Source: Novosphingobium aquimarinum (lineage in GTDB: Bacteria; Pseudomonadota; Alphaproteobacteria; Sphingomonadales; Sphingomonadaceae). From it: a stretch of 64,000 bases of DNA. Where the stretch lies: the NCBI RefSeq assembly GCF_009746585.1, contig NZ_WRPO01000007.1, positions 99,586-163,585 of the forward strand. Direction: 5' to 3'. The first letter of the stretch is position 1. The number at the start of each line of letters is the position of its first letter. Shown here piece by piece: positions 7,998 to 15,892 of the stretch. The notes beneath the pieces are model-generated. The model was not told where the DNA came from. It searched no databases and saw only the letters and a program-made list of their open reading frames with translations. The position numbers and the translations under genes are program-made.

Positions 7998-9413
7998 TCA
8001 CCGTGCGGTTTCCCAACGTCCGCCAAGCGCGCGGAACAGATCGACCTGGGCAAGAGCCACGGCAGCCTCGGATTCGGCGTAGTCGAGATCGGCACTCGCC
8101 TGGGTCCGCTGCGCATCGAGCACTGTGAGGAAGTCGATGCGACCGACTCGCTGTCGCGCCAGGCTGGCTTTGGCGGCGCGGGCAGCGGCGTTGCGAGCTT
8201 GTTCCAGCGATTCCTGGCGGAGCAGGGCGTTGCGGTAGCGTGTCAGCGCCGTCTCGGTCTCCTCGAGAGCTTGCAGCACGGTGCCGTCGAAGCTGGCGAG
8301 ATCGGCGGCGGCATCGGCGCGGCTTTGGCCGATGCGCGCGCGAATGGCTTCCTGATTGGGGAACGCCCACGAGAGCAGCGGCCCGACCAGCCAGCGCAGC
8401 GCGCCGCCGCCGAACAGATCGGTCGCGCCGACCGCGGTCGATCCGGCCGATGCGCCGAAGCTGATGCGCGGATAGAGATCGGCCGTCGCGATCCCGATCC
8501 GCGCCGTATCGGCGGCTAAACGTCGTTCCGCAGCCCGGACGTCCGGACGCCGCGCGAGCAGTTCGCGACCATCGCCGACCGGGATCGGCTGCGCCACTTT
8601 GGGCGTGTCCTGGCGCGCGGCGGCATAGCCTGGAAGCTCGGACGGCGTACGGCCGGTCAACGTCGCCAGCCGGAAAAGGGCGCCTTCGCGCTCCGCCAGC
8701 AGCGGCGGGATCTCGGCGGCCTGCTGGTCGCGAAGCTGGCGCAGGCGGATGACGTCGAGATTGTCGGCCAGGCCGCGTTCGGCGCGCACCCCGGTGATCC
8801 GCAGCGAGCGGTCGAGCAGGTCTATCGTGCTGCGGGCGACAGCGATGCGCCGGGCATTGGCGGCAGCTTCCACATAAGCGCGCACGGTGTCCGCCACCAC
8901 GGTCACCCGCACCGCATCCGCATCCTCGCGCGCGGCTTGCCAGTCTCCGGTCGCAGCTTCGATTCCGCGCGAAACGCGCCCGAACAAGTCGACTTCGTAG
9001 CTGATCTCGATGCCGCCATCGACGGTGCGTCGCTCGCGGTCTACCCCCGGCAGGCTCTGGGCTGCGGGCACGCGTCCATAAGTCGCACCGGCACCAATGG
9101 TCGTCGCCGGCAAGCGGTCGGAACGAGCGCCACGCAACGAGGCGCGAGCACGTTCGATCCGCGCGACGGCCACACGAACGTCGGTATTGGCCGAAAGTGC
9201 ATCCTCCACCAACCGGTCGAGCACGGGATCGTCATAAAGCCGCCACCAGTCGCCCTCGGGGGCTTGCGCGGTGACGGCCGTGCTGCGCGCGGTACCGATG
9301 AAGTCTTGCTGCGCCGGCACGCTGGGGACCGGAGCGACATAGTCGGGCCCGGCGGCGCAAGCGGCCAAGCTAGCCCCAGCGAGCAGGGCGACGAAAATTG
9401 TGCGATATCGCAT
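7998..9413 (-). CDS. Outer-membrane efflux lipoprotein, NodT/OprM family
   Basis: TolC-like outer-membrane factor of an RND efflux system (471 residues). The N-terminus is a lipoprotein signal (MRYRTIFVALLAGASLAAC) with lipobox LAAC at Cys19, followed by AAGPDYVAP, typical of the NodT family. Two OEP repeats follow, with the VAYEVDLFGRV-like stretch ISYEVDLFGRVSRG and a second copy near RPDVRAAERRLAADTARIG. I chose the ATG at 9413 because AGGAG lies 9 bases upstream and it opens the signal peptide. It begins 10 bases after the pump gene stop, last gene of the operon. Confidence 0.92.
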   Translation of the reverse strand: MRYRTIFVALLAGASLAACAAGPDYVAPVPSVPAQQDFIGTARSTAVTAQAPEGDWWRLYDDPVLDRLVEDALSANTDVRVAVARIERARASLRGARSDRLPATTIGAGATYGRVPAAQSLPGVDRERRTVDGGIEISYEVDLFGRVSRGIEAATGDWQAAREDADAVRVTVVADTVRAYVEAAANARRIAVARSTIDLLDRSLRITGVRAERGLADNLDVIRLRQLRDQQAAEIPPLLAEREGALFRLATLTGRTPSELPGYAAARQDTPKVAQPIPVGDGRELLARRPDVRAAERRLAADTARIGIATADLYPRISFGASAGSTAVGATDLFGGGALRWLVGPLLSWAFPNQEAIRARIGQSRADAAADLASFDGTVLQALEETETALTRYRNALLRQESLEQARNAAARAAKASLARQRVGRIDFLTVLDAQRTQASADLDYAESEAAVALAQVDLFRALGGRWETAR

Positions 9414-9423
9414 TTTCAAGCTC

Positions 9424-12400
9424 CTATTCAGCGGGCTGCGGCAGGGCGCCGGCATCGCGGGCCGGGCGCGGGCGCGACATCCGATCCCCCAAGGCGCGGC
9501 ACACGACGTAGAAGGTCGGCGTCAACAGCAGGCCGAAGCCGGTCACACCCGCCATGCCGAAGAATACCGCGGTGCCCAGTGCTTGCCGCAGCTCGGCCCC
9601 GGCACCCTCGGCCAGGACCAGCGGTATGGTGCCGAGGATGAAGGCGAAGCTGGTCATCAGGATCGGACGAAGGCGCGTGCGCGCGGCGTAGACCGCCGCT
9701 TCGACCGGCGTTAGCCCACGTTCCTCCTCGCCCTGCTTGGCGAATTCGACGACCAGGATCGCGTTCTTGGCCGCCAGCGCGATCAGCACCACCAGGCCGA
9801 TCTGGGTCAGGATGTTGTTGTCCATCCCGCGCAAGTTCACTCCCGCCATCGCGGCCAGCAGGCACATCGGCACGATCAGGATGATCGCCAGCGGAAGCGT
9901 CAGGCTCTCGTATTGCGCGGCCAGCACCAGGAACACGAACAGCACGGCCATGCCGAACACGACACCGGCAGTATTCGCGGCGGACTGCTGCTGAAAGGCA
10001 ATCCCGGTCCATTCATGCGCATAGCCTGCGGGCAGCACCTCGTCGGCCAGCTTTTCCATCGTCGCCAGTGACTGGCCGGACGAAAATCCGGGCAGCGAGT
10101 TGCCATCGACTTCGATCGCGGGAAGCAGGTTGTAGCGCACCACGCGGTAGGGCCCGGTCTTGTTCTCGAACGTCGCGACCGAGCCGATCGGAACCATCGC
10201 GCCGGACGCCGAGCGGGTCTTGAGATTGGCGATGTCGGCGGTCGAGCCGCGATAGGGCGCGTCGGCTTGCGCGGTTACCCGGTAAGTGCGGCCAAGCAGG
10301 TTGAAATCGTTCACGAAGGCCGATCCGAGATAGATCTGCATCGCCTCGAACACGCGTCCTGGGGGCACCCCGAGCATGTCGGCCTTCCGGCGGTCGAGAT
10401 CGGCGAAGACGCGCGGGGTGGCCATGTTGAACAGGCTGTAGACTTGCGTCAGACCTTCAGCCTGATTGGCAGGACCGATCAGCTTGCCAGCGGCCTCCGC
10501 TAACGGGCCGTAGCCGCGCCCCTCGCGATCCTCGACGATCATGCGGTAGCCACCGGCGGGCACGATCCCGTTGATCGTGGGCGGGGGAAGCAGAACCACT
10601 TGCGCCTTGTCGTAGCCGGCAATGGCTTCCTGCGCCTGCTTGATGATCGTGTCGTAGTTGGCGCCGATCTTTTGCCGTTCCTCGAAGCTGTCGAAGGGGA
10701 AATAAATTGCGGCAGCATCGGGTGAGGCGGTGCGCGAGGGGCCGTGGAAGCCGGCGAACATTACCGCGCCGCGGATCCCCTTGATCGGCAGGAGCCGCTT
10801 GGCCAGATCCTGCGTCACGGCGTCGGTACGCTCGAGCGAGGAACCCGGCGGAAGGAACGCGGCGGCGAGGAAATAGCCCTGGTCCTGCTGCGGCACGAAG
10901 CCGGTCGGCGTGGCCCAGAACATCCCGACCGTCGCGGCGATCAGACCGCCGTAGGTCAGCATCACGCTGCGCGGGCGCGAGACTAACTTACTCGTCAGGC
11001 GGGAATACCGATCGGACAGCCGCTCGAAGCCGTTATTGAACCGGTCGCCGGCACCCTGAAGTATCCGGCGCCAGCGCGGCGCATCGTTTGCTGCTCGAGT
11101 CCTTGGGCGCAGCAGGAGCGCCGCCATCGCGGGCGAAAGCGTCAGCGAAAGCAGCAGCGAGATGACCGTCGCAGTCGAGATGGTGACCGCGAACTGCTGG
11201 TAGAAAGCACCCGAAAGCCCGGACAGGAACATCGTAGGCACGAACACCGCGCACAGCACCAGCACGATCGCGACCAACGCGCCCGAAACCTCGTCCATCG
11301 AAGTGCGGGCGGCCTCCAGTGGCGACAGCCCTTCCTCGATGTACCGCTCGACGTTCTCGACGACGACGATGGCATCGTCGACGACGATCCCGATGGCGAG
11401 GACCAGGCCGAAAAGCGACAGGTTGTTGAGCGAATAGCCCAGCGCGGCGAGCATCACCGCCGTTCCCACCAGCGACACCGGAATCGCGATGATCGGGATG
11501 ATCGCGGCGCGCCAATTCTGGAGGAACACCAGGATGACGAGCACCACGAGCACGACCGCTTCGAACAGCGTGTGGTAGACCGCGTCGATCGACTGGCCGA
11601 TGAATTCGGTCGGATTGTAGATGACCGAGTACTCGAGACCCTGGGGGAAGGTCGTCGCTAGACTGTCCATCTCGGCGCGCACCGCGTCGGCGGCTGCGAG
11701 CGCGTTCGAGCCGGGGCGCTGTAGCACCGCGATGACGACCGTCGGCTTGCCCGAGAGATAGGTGTTGATGGTATAGTCCTGCGCGCCCAATTCGACGCGG
11801 GCGACGTCGCGCACGCGCACTTGCCCCCCGTCCGGATCGGTGCGGATGACGATGTCGCGGAACTGTTCGGGATCGGCCAGCCGGCCCTGCATCTCGACGC
11901 CGACTTGATAGGCGCTGCCGTTAGCCACCGGCGGCGCACCGAGCGCACCCGAGGAAACTTGTACGTTCTGCGCGCGCAATGCGGCCAGAATTTCGCCCGC
12001 CGTCAGATCGAGCGCGGCGGCACGGCCCGGATCGATCCAGATGCGCATGCCGTAGTCGCGCGCGCCGAACAGCTGTACATCGCCCACGCCCTCGACTCGG
12101 GCGAGCCGGTCGCGCACTTGCGTGAGCGCATAGTTCGACAAGTAGCCGCGATCGAACGTACCATCGGGCGATTGCAGGTTCACGACCATCAGGAAGTCTG
12201 GCGAGGTCTTGCGCGTGACGATGCCGAAGCGCTGGACCTCCTCGGGCAATCGCGGGGTCGCGATGGCGACGCGGTTCTGCACGAGGACTTGCGCCGCATC
12301 GAGATCGGTGCCGATCGCGAAGGTCACCGTGATCGTGACTTTGCCGTCGCCCGTCGACTGCGAGCTCATATAGAGCATGTCGTCGACGCCGTTGATCTCC

Positions 12401-12606
12401 TGCTCGATCGGCGCGGCGACGGTATCCGCCACCGTCTCCGCGGAGGCACCGGGATACTGGGCAGTGACCGTGACCGTCGGCGGGACGACATCGGGGTATT
12501 GCGTGATCGGCAGGCCCAGAAAGGCCAGCGTGCCGATCACGGTAATGATTACCGCGATCACGCCAGCGAAGATCGGCCGGTCGATGAAGAACCGGGAAAA
12601 GCGCAT
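9424..12606 (-). CDS. RND multidrug efflux pump, HAE1/AcrB-MexB family
   Basis: Proton-driven inner-membrane trimeric efflux pump of 1060 residues, full family length. It opens with MRFSRFFIDRPIFAGVIAV, the standard HAE1 start with the first helix. The proton-relay aspartates are in the TM4 motif GIVVDDAIVVVENVER and the relay lysine in TM10 AAKNAILVVEFAKQG. Two large periplasmic loops carry the porter domain (for example GVGDVQLFGARDYGMRIW). The ATG at 12606 fits the family start; the upstream in-frame extension has no similarity. It forms a tripartite pump with the adjacent adaptor and outer-membrane factor; substrates cannot be assigned. Confidence 0.95.
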   Translation of the reverse strand: MRFSRFFIDRPIFAGVIAVIITVIGTLAFLGLPITQYPDVVPPTVTVTAQYPGASAETVADTVAAPIEQEINGVDDMLYMSSQSTGDGKVTITVTFAIGTDLDAAQVLVQNRVAIATPRLPEEVQRFGIVTRKTSPDFLMVVNLQSPDGTFDRGYLSNYALTQVRDRLARVEGVGDVQLFGARDYGMRIWIDPGRAAALDLTAGEILAALRAQNVQVSSGALGAPPVANGSAYQVGVEMQGRLADPEQFRDIVIRTDPDGGQVRVRDVARVELGAQDYTINTYLSGKPTVVIAVLQRPGSNALAAADAVRAEMDSLATTFPQGLEYSVIYNPTEFIGQSIDAVYHTLFEAVVLVVLVILVFLQNWRAAIIPIIAIPVSLVGTAVMLAALGYSLNNLSLFGLVLAIGIVVDDAIVVVENVERYIEEGLSPLEAARTSMDEVSGALVAIVLVLCAVFVPTMFLSGLSGAFYQQFAVTISTATVISLLLSLTLSPAMAALLLRPRTRAANDAPRWRRILQGAGDRFNNGFERLSDRYSRLTSKLVSRPRSVMLTYGGLIAATVGMFWATPTGFVPQQDQGYFLAAAFLPPGSSLERTDAVTQDLAKRLLPIKGIRGAVMFAGFHGPSRTASPDAAAIYFPFDSFEERQKIGANYDTIIKQAQEAIAGYDKAQVVLLPPPTINGIVPAGGYRMIVEDREGRGYGPLAEAAGKLIGPANQAEGLTQVYSLFNMATPRVFADLDRRKADMLGVPPGRVFEAMQIYLGSAFVNDFNLLGRTYRVTAQADAPYRGSTADIANLKTRSASGAMVPIGSVATFENKTGPYRVVRYNLLPAIEVDGNSLPGFSSGQSLATMEKLADEVLPAGYAHEWTGIAFQQQSAANTAGVVFGMAVLFVFLVLAAQYESLTLPLAIILIVPMCLLAAMAGVNLRGMDNNILTQIGLVVLIALAAKNAILVVEFAKQGEEERGLTPVEAAVYAARTRLRPILMTSFAFILGTIPLVLAEGAGAELRQALGTAVFFGMAGVTGFGLLLTPTFYVVCRALGDRMSRPRPARDAGALPQPAE

Positions 12607-12647
12607 GTTCGAATGTCCGTTTGTTGAGGCGCGCCGCAGGGGGCGCG

Positions 12648-13934
12648 TCAATCGATCAGCGTGGCCTGGGCAGCTGCAGGCGCTTCGGGACTCGTAGGCG
12701 TCGTGGTGTCACGCGTCGGCACGATCTTGCCTAGGCGTGCCTCGACCTTCGATCCCGGCACCGCCGCGCCGAAATTCGAGACGACGACCCTGTCCTGAGG
12801 CGACAATCCCTTGCGGATGACGCGCAGGCCGTCGACCAGCGGACCGGGTTCCACCGGCTTGGCGGCGACGGTTCCGTCCTTGCCGACGACAAGGACGATC
12901 TTGCGACTCTGATCCGGCTGCACCGCCGCATCGGGTACCAGCATCGCCTGGGCCTTGCCGCCGCTCGCGAGCCGCATGTTGCCGAACATGCCGGGCGTGA
13001 GGAACCCGTCGGGATTAGCAAATTCGGCGCGCAGCCGGATCGTCCCGGACCGCGGATCGATGGCATTGTCGGTGAAGTCGAGCCGGCCGTGCCAGCGATA
13101 ATTCGCCTCGTCCTGCAGGCGAACGTCGACATCGGACAAGTCGCGCTTGGCCGCGCGATCGCGCTGCGCTTTGAGGAACAGCGCCTCGGAAGCATCGAAG
13201 TCGAATCGGATGGGATCGATCGCATTGATGGTCGTCAGCAATGTCGCGGACGAACCGCCATCGCCCGATACGAGGTTGCCGGCATCGATGCGACGATCGG
13301 AGACCCGCCCCGAGATCGGCGCACGCACCGTGGTGAACTCCAGATCGAGCGCACGTCCGCGCACGCGGGCTTGGGCGGCGGCTAGCGCGGCGGTGGTCGC
13401 GCGGACTTTCGCGCGCAGGGCGTCGATCTCGCTCGCGGCGATCGCCTCGTCGCCGGTGAGGTCGGACACCCGCGCGTAGTCGGCGCGCGCCAATTCCAGC
13501 GCGCTGCGGGCCGAGGCGACATCCGCCTGCGCTTCTGCGAGCGCGGCGCGGAACGTGCGCGGATCCACAGTGAACAGCGGCTGGCCCTTGCGAACGTAGT
13601 CGCCGTCGCGGAAGTGCACAGCCGTGATGGCGCCCGAAACGCGCGGGCGGACCTCGACCGTGTTGCTCGCCGAAAAGCGGCCGACGTAATCATCCCACAG
13701 CAGGACTTCGCGGCTGAGCGGCGCTGCCACTTCGACCGTCGCGGCCGGTATGGCCGCATTCGCTTCCGGCCCGTGATCGAGCGTCGTCCAGACGATCCCG
13801 CCGGTGACGATCAGCGCAAGCGCGGCGATCCCGAGCCAGCGGCCACGGCGATGCTTGCCTTGCATGTCTTCCGGGTAGTCTTGTGAAACGGGTTCGTACG
13901 AGGTGGCATCGTCCGGCTTGAATGGGAGATTCAT
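12648..13934 (-). CDS. RND efflux periplasmic adaptor (membrane fusion protein), MexA/AcrA-like
   Basis: Adaptor subunit of 428 residues. A cytoplasmic N-terminus is followed by one anchor helix at about 33-52 (WLGIAALALIVTGGIVWTTL), so it is membrane-anchored rather than a lipoprotein. The lipoyl half-motifs (VEVRPRVSGAITAVHFRDGDYVRKGQPLF and TVRAPISGRVSDRRIDAGNLVS, split by an alpha-hairpin of about 100 residues) and beta-barrel domain are evident. It ends 41 bases before the pump ATG and its own ATG overlaps the stop of the preceding small gene by 4 bases. Confidence 0.93.
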   Translation of the reverse strand: MNLPFKPDDATSYEPVSQDYPEDMQGKHRRGRWLGIAALALIVTGGIVWTTLDHGPEANAAIPAATVEVAAPLSREVLLWDDYVGRFSASNTVEVRPRVSGAITAVHFRDGDYVRKGQPLFTVDPRTFRAALAEAQADVASARSALELARADYARVSDLTGDEAIAASEIDALRAKVRATTAALAAAQARVRGRALDLEFTTVRAPISGRVSDRRIDAGNLVSGDGGSSATLLTTINAIDPIRFDFDASEALFLKAQRDRAAKRDLSDVDVRLQDEANYRWHGRLDFTDNAIDPRSGTIRLRAEFANPDGFLTPGMFGNMRLASGGKAQAMLVPDAAVQPDQSRKIVLVVGKDGTVAAKPVEPGPLVDGLRVIRKGLSPQDRVVVSNFGAAVPGSKVEARLGKIVPTRDTTTPTSPEAPAAAQATLID

Positions 13935-14344
13935 GCCGCCGCTCCCTTACGAAGCAGGCGCTGTTCGACGATGCGGTCGATGACGCGCCCGGCCTGCAAC
14001 TCGGTATAGCCCATGCGGACGGCATCCTTGATCGCCGATACCGGCAGCAGGTATCCGTCATGCCAGGCATGCACCGCGAGCCGGCGCAGCGCCTCGAGCC
14101 TCTCGTTTGCCAACTCGCGCGAGGGCGGCTGCGGCCCGAAAATGAGCCGCGCGAACCAGCCGCGCTTGCGGCGCGGCGCCAGCGTGCTGCGTCCATCTTC
14201 TTTGGCGAGTTCGACCACCCGCCATTCGAACGGGCTGAGGTCTTCGGCCTCGGTTGTTGCGTGCACAGGCGCGAAGCCGGCCGATGCCAAGGACGGCGTC
14301 TCGAACGCGGATCCTTCGATGGCCTTGAAGTCGATGAACGCCAT
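13931..14344 (-). CDS. Hypothetical small protein leading the efflux operon
   Basis: A 137-residue soluble protein, family not recognised. No signal peptide; one short basic-hydrophobic patch (RKRGWFARLIFG) could associate with the membrane. The C-terminal half is helical and charged (ELANERLEALRRLAVHAWHDGYLLPVSAIKDAVRMGYTELQAGRVIDRIVEQRLLRK), reminiscent of a small winged-helix or swapped-helix domain, but no motif supports DNA binding. The ATG at 14344 has GGAG about 9 bases upstream. Its stop overlaps the adaptor start (ATGA), so the two are translationally coupled and co-expressed with the pump. Confidence 0.7.
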   Translation of the reverse strand: MAFIDFKAIEGSAFETPSLASAGFAPVHATTEAEDLSPFEWRVVELAKEDGRSTLAPRRKRGWFARLIFGPQPPSRELANERLEALRRLAVHAWHDGYLLPVSAIKDAVRMGYTELQAGRVIDRIVEQRLLRKGAAA

Positions 14345-14608
14345 GGGTGCGTCTCCAGTCGTAAGAGCCCCGGCGCGCGTCGGGGGGGGCAAGGGGATAC
14401 GCGCGCCGGGGTATGCCGATGCGGGGGGCATCGGACATGAGAATAGGCGGCCGGATGCATCGCAAACGAACAGGGTTCGCGCGGCAGCAGCCGTTCGGTG
14501 ATTTCGAAAGGGCGCTCGCGCCCCGTCAGGTCAGCCGGTCAGGACGACCGGCGGAAAGTGGATGGTGCCATGCGGCCTCGCTTCTCGGCTCGTGCCGACG
14601 CTACGTTC

Positions 14609-14624
14609 TGTACTAAGCAGTACA
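14609..14624. promoter_or_regulatory. Putative TetR operator 1 of the efflux operon
   Basis: TGTACTAAGCAGTACA: arms TGTACT and AGTACA form a perfect 6-base inverted repeat around AAGC. It resembles operators of TetR regulators that control RND pumps, and a tetR gene ends 110 bases away. Binding by that regulator is inferred. Confidence 0.65.
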
Positions 14625-14658
14625 TATTTAGACCTGACGTTTTGGTCAAGGCTATTTC

Positions 14659-14674
14659 TGTACCAAGCGGTAAA
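14659..14674. promoter_or_regulatory. Putative TetR operator 2 of the efflux operon
   Basis: TGTACCAAGCGGTAAA repeats the first operator's layout with the same AAGC centre (TGTACC and GGTAAA, one mismatch in the arms). The centres of the two sites are 50 bases apart, close to five helical turns, which places both on one face of the DNA. Confidence 0.6.
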
Positions 14675-14733
14675 TTAGGTGTGATGAGCCCGTTTCAAGG
14701 GCTGAACCGCAAATGAATGAAAATTCTTCGCGG

Positions 14734-15360
14734 TCAGGCGCAGGGCCAGCAAGCCAAGGCAGTCTGAACGATGCGTTTGAGGGATTCGCGATCGGTGCCG
14801 CTGGTCGCCTTCACCGACAGCCCCTGGAGGACAGTCGTCAGGTAATTCGCCAGCCCCTCGGGATCGACATGGTCGGGCAAGTCGCCTTCGTCCCTGGCTT
14901 GCTTGAAGCGTGCGATCATCGCCTGTTCCGAGGAGCGGCGACGCGCGATCACGTCGGCACGGATGGTTTCCGCTTCGATTCCGCACGGCATCGTGCTGAT
15001 CACGCCGAGGCAGCCTTGCGGATCGCTGTCGCCGCAATGCGTTGCGAGCGCGCCATTGAGCATGCGTTCGGCAACGAGGCGCGCGGTCGGTTCCTCGAGT
15101 GCGGATCGGACATAGCAAAGCTTGTCACGCTCATAGAGATCGAGCGCCTTGCGGAACAACGCTTCCTTGTTGCCGAAACAGGCATAGAGGCTGGGCTTCG
15201 TGATACCCATGGCTTCGGTAAGCTCGGCCATGGAGGCGCCATCGTAGCCCTTTTGCCAAAACACGCGCAGCGCGCTGGCGAGGGCCTCATCGGGATCGAA
15301 CTCCCGGGGACGGCCTCTCGGCGCGGATCCCGCGCAGGCGGTGGCTGAAGCAGCTTGCAT
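14734..15360 (-). CDS. TetR/AcrR-family transcriptional repressor
   Basis: A 208-residue TetR-family regulator. The N-terminal helix-turn-helix reads ALRVFWQKGYDGASMAELTEAMGITKPSLYACFGNKEALFRKALDLY (about 30-76), the classic TetR pattern with the Y-x-x-F-x-x-K-E motif. The C-terminal ligand domain is cysteine-rich (HCGDSDPQGCLGVISTMPCG) and resembles the AcrR/TetR_C group often found with RND pumps. It is encoded upstream of the efflux operon in the same direction, separated by two inverted repeats, so repression of the pump with release by a small molecule is the likely role. Confidence 0.88.
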   Translation of the reverse strand: MQAASATACAGSAPRGRPREFDPDEALASALRVFWQKGYDGASMAELTEAMGITKPSLYACFGNKEALFRKALDLYERDKLCYVRSALEEPTARLVAERMLNGALATHCGDSDPQGCLGVISTMPCGIEAETIRADVIARRRSSEQAMIARFKQARDEGDLPDHVDPEGLANYLTTVLQGLSVKATSGTDRESLKRIVQTALACWPCA

Positions 15361-15421
15361 AACGTGTTGTATATAATGCGCCGTTCGGGAACGTCCACTG
15401 CCAACCCTGAAGCAACCGGGT

Positions 15422-15892
15422 TTAGCGGCGGTTCGCCATCCGCGTCAGTTCCGTGTCGAGCACTTGCAGGAACCGCGATCGATCCGATTTGCTGAACGGT
15501 CGCGGTCCGCCGATCTGCTCGCCGCCCGCCCGCAAGTCGCTCATGATCGCCCGAACCGCGACGGCATTGCCGATGGAAGCGCGGGTGAAAGGCTTTCCGG
15601 TCGGCGCGATGACGCTTGCTCCGGTTTTCAGGCAACGCTCGGCCAGGAGGATGTCCGAGGTGATCACGACGCACAGCTCGTGCGATGCTTCGGCGATCCA
15701 GTCGTCGGCCGCATCGAAGCTGTCGTCGACCACCACTCGATCGATGAGGTCATGGATCGGCACTCGAAACCAGTCGTTGCTGACGATGGTGACCGGCACC
15801 TTGTGGCGCAGCGCAACCTTATAGATCTCGTCCTTTACGGGGCACGCGTCGGCATCGACGAGCACCCGCATCGACCGCTCGGCTTCGCTCAT
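15422..15892 (-). CDS. UPF0178/DUF188 family protein (YaiI/YqxD-like)
   Basis: A 156-residue protein of the YaiI/YqxD group, recognised by VLVDADACPVKDEIYKVA at the N-terminus, DWIAEASHELCVVITSDILLAERCLKTGA in the middle and the C-terminal GGPRPFSKSDRSRFLQVLD. The aspartate-rich start resembles PIN/NYN nuclease folds, but the family's function is not established. The ATG at 15892 (MSEAERSMRVLVDADAC) overlaps the upstream helicase stop by 4 bases; an internal ATG at 15871 would give a 149-residue product closer to the usual family start. Confidence 0.88.
   Translation of the reverse strand: MSEAERSMRVLVDADACPVKDEIYKVALRHKVPVTIVSNDWFRVPIHDLIDRVVVDDSFDAADDWIAEASHELCVVITSDILLAERCLKTGASVIAPTGKPFTRASIGNAVAVRAIMSDLRAGGEQIGGPRPFSKSDRSRFLQVLDTELTRMANRR

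Larger units (their letters stand above)
14345..14733. other. Intergenic region between tetR and the efflux operon
   Basis: No convincing gene. It holds two related inverted repeats (14609-14624 and 14659-14674) in a locally AT-rich stretch, which probably mark the efflux promoter. If so, the operon has an approximately 250-nucleotide leader containing several GC-rich self-complementary stretches. The leader frames lack a ribosome-binding sequence. Confidence 0.6.
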
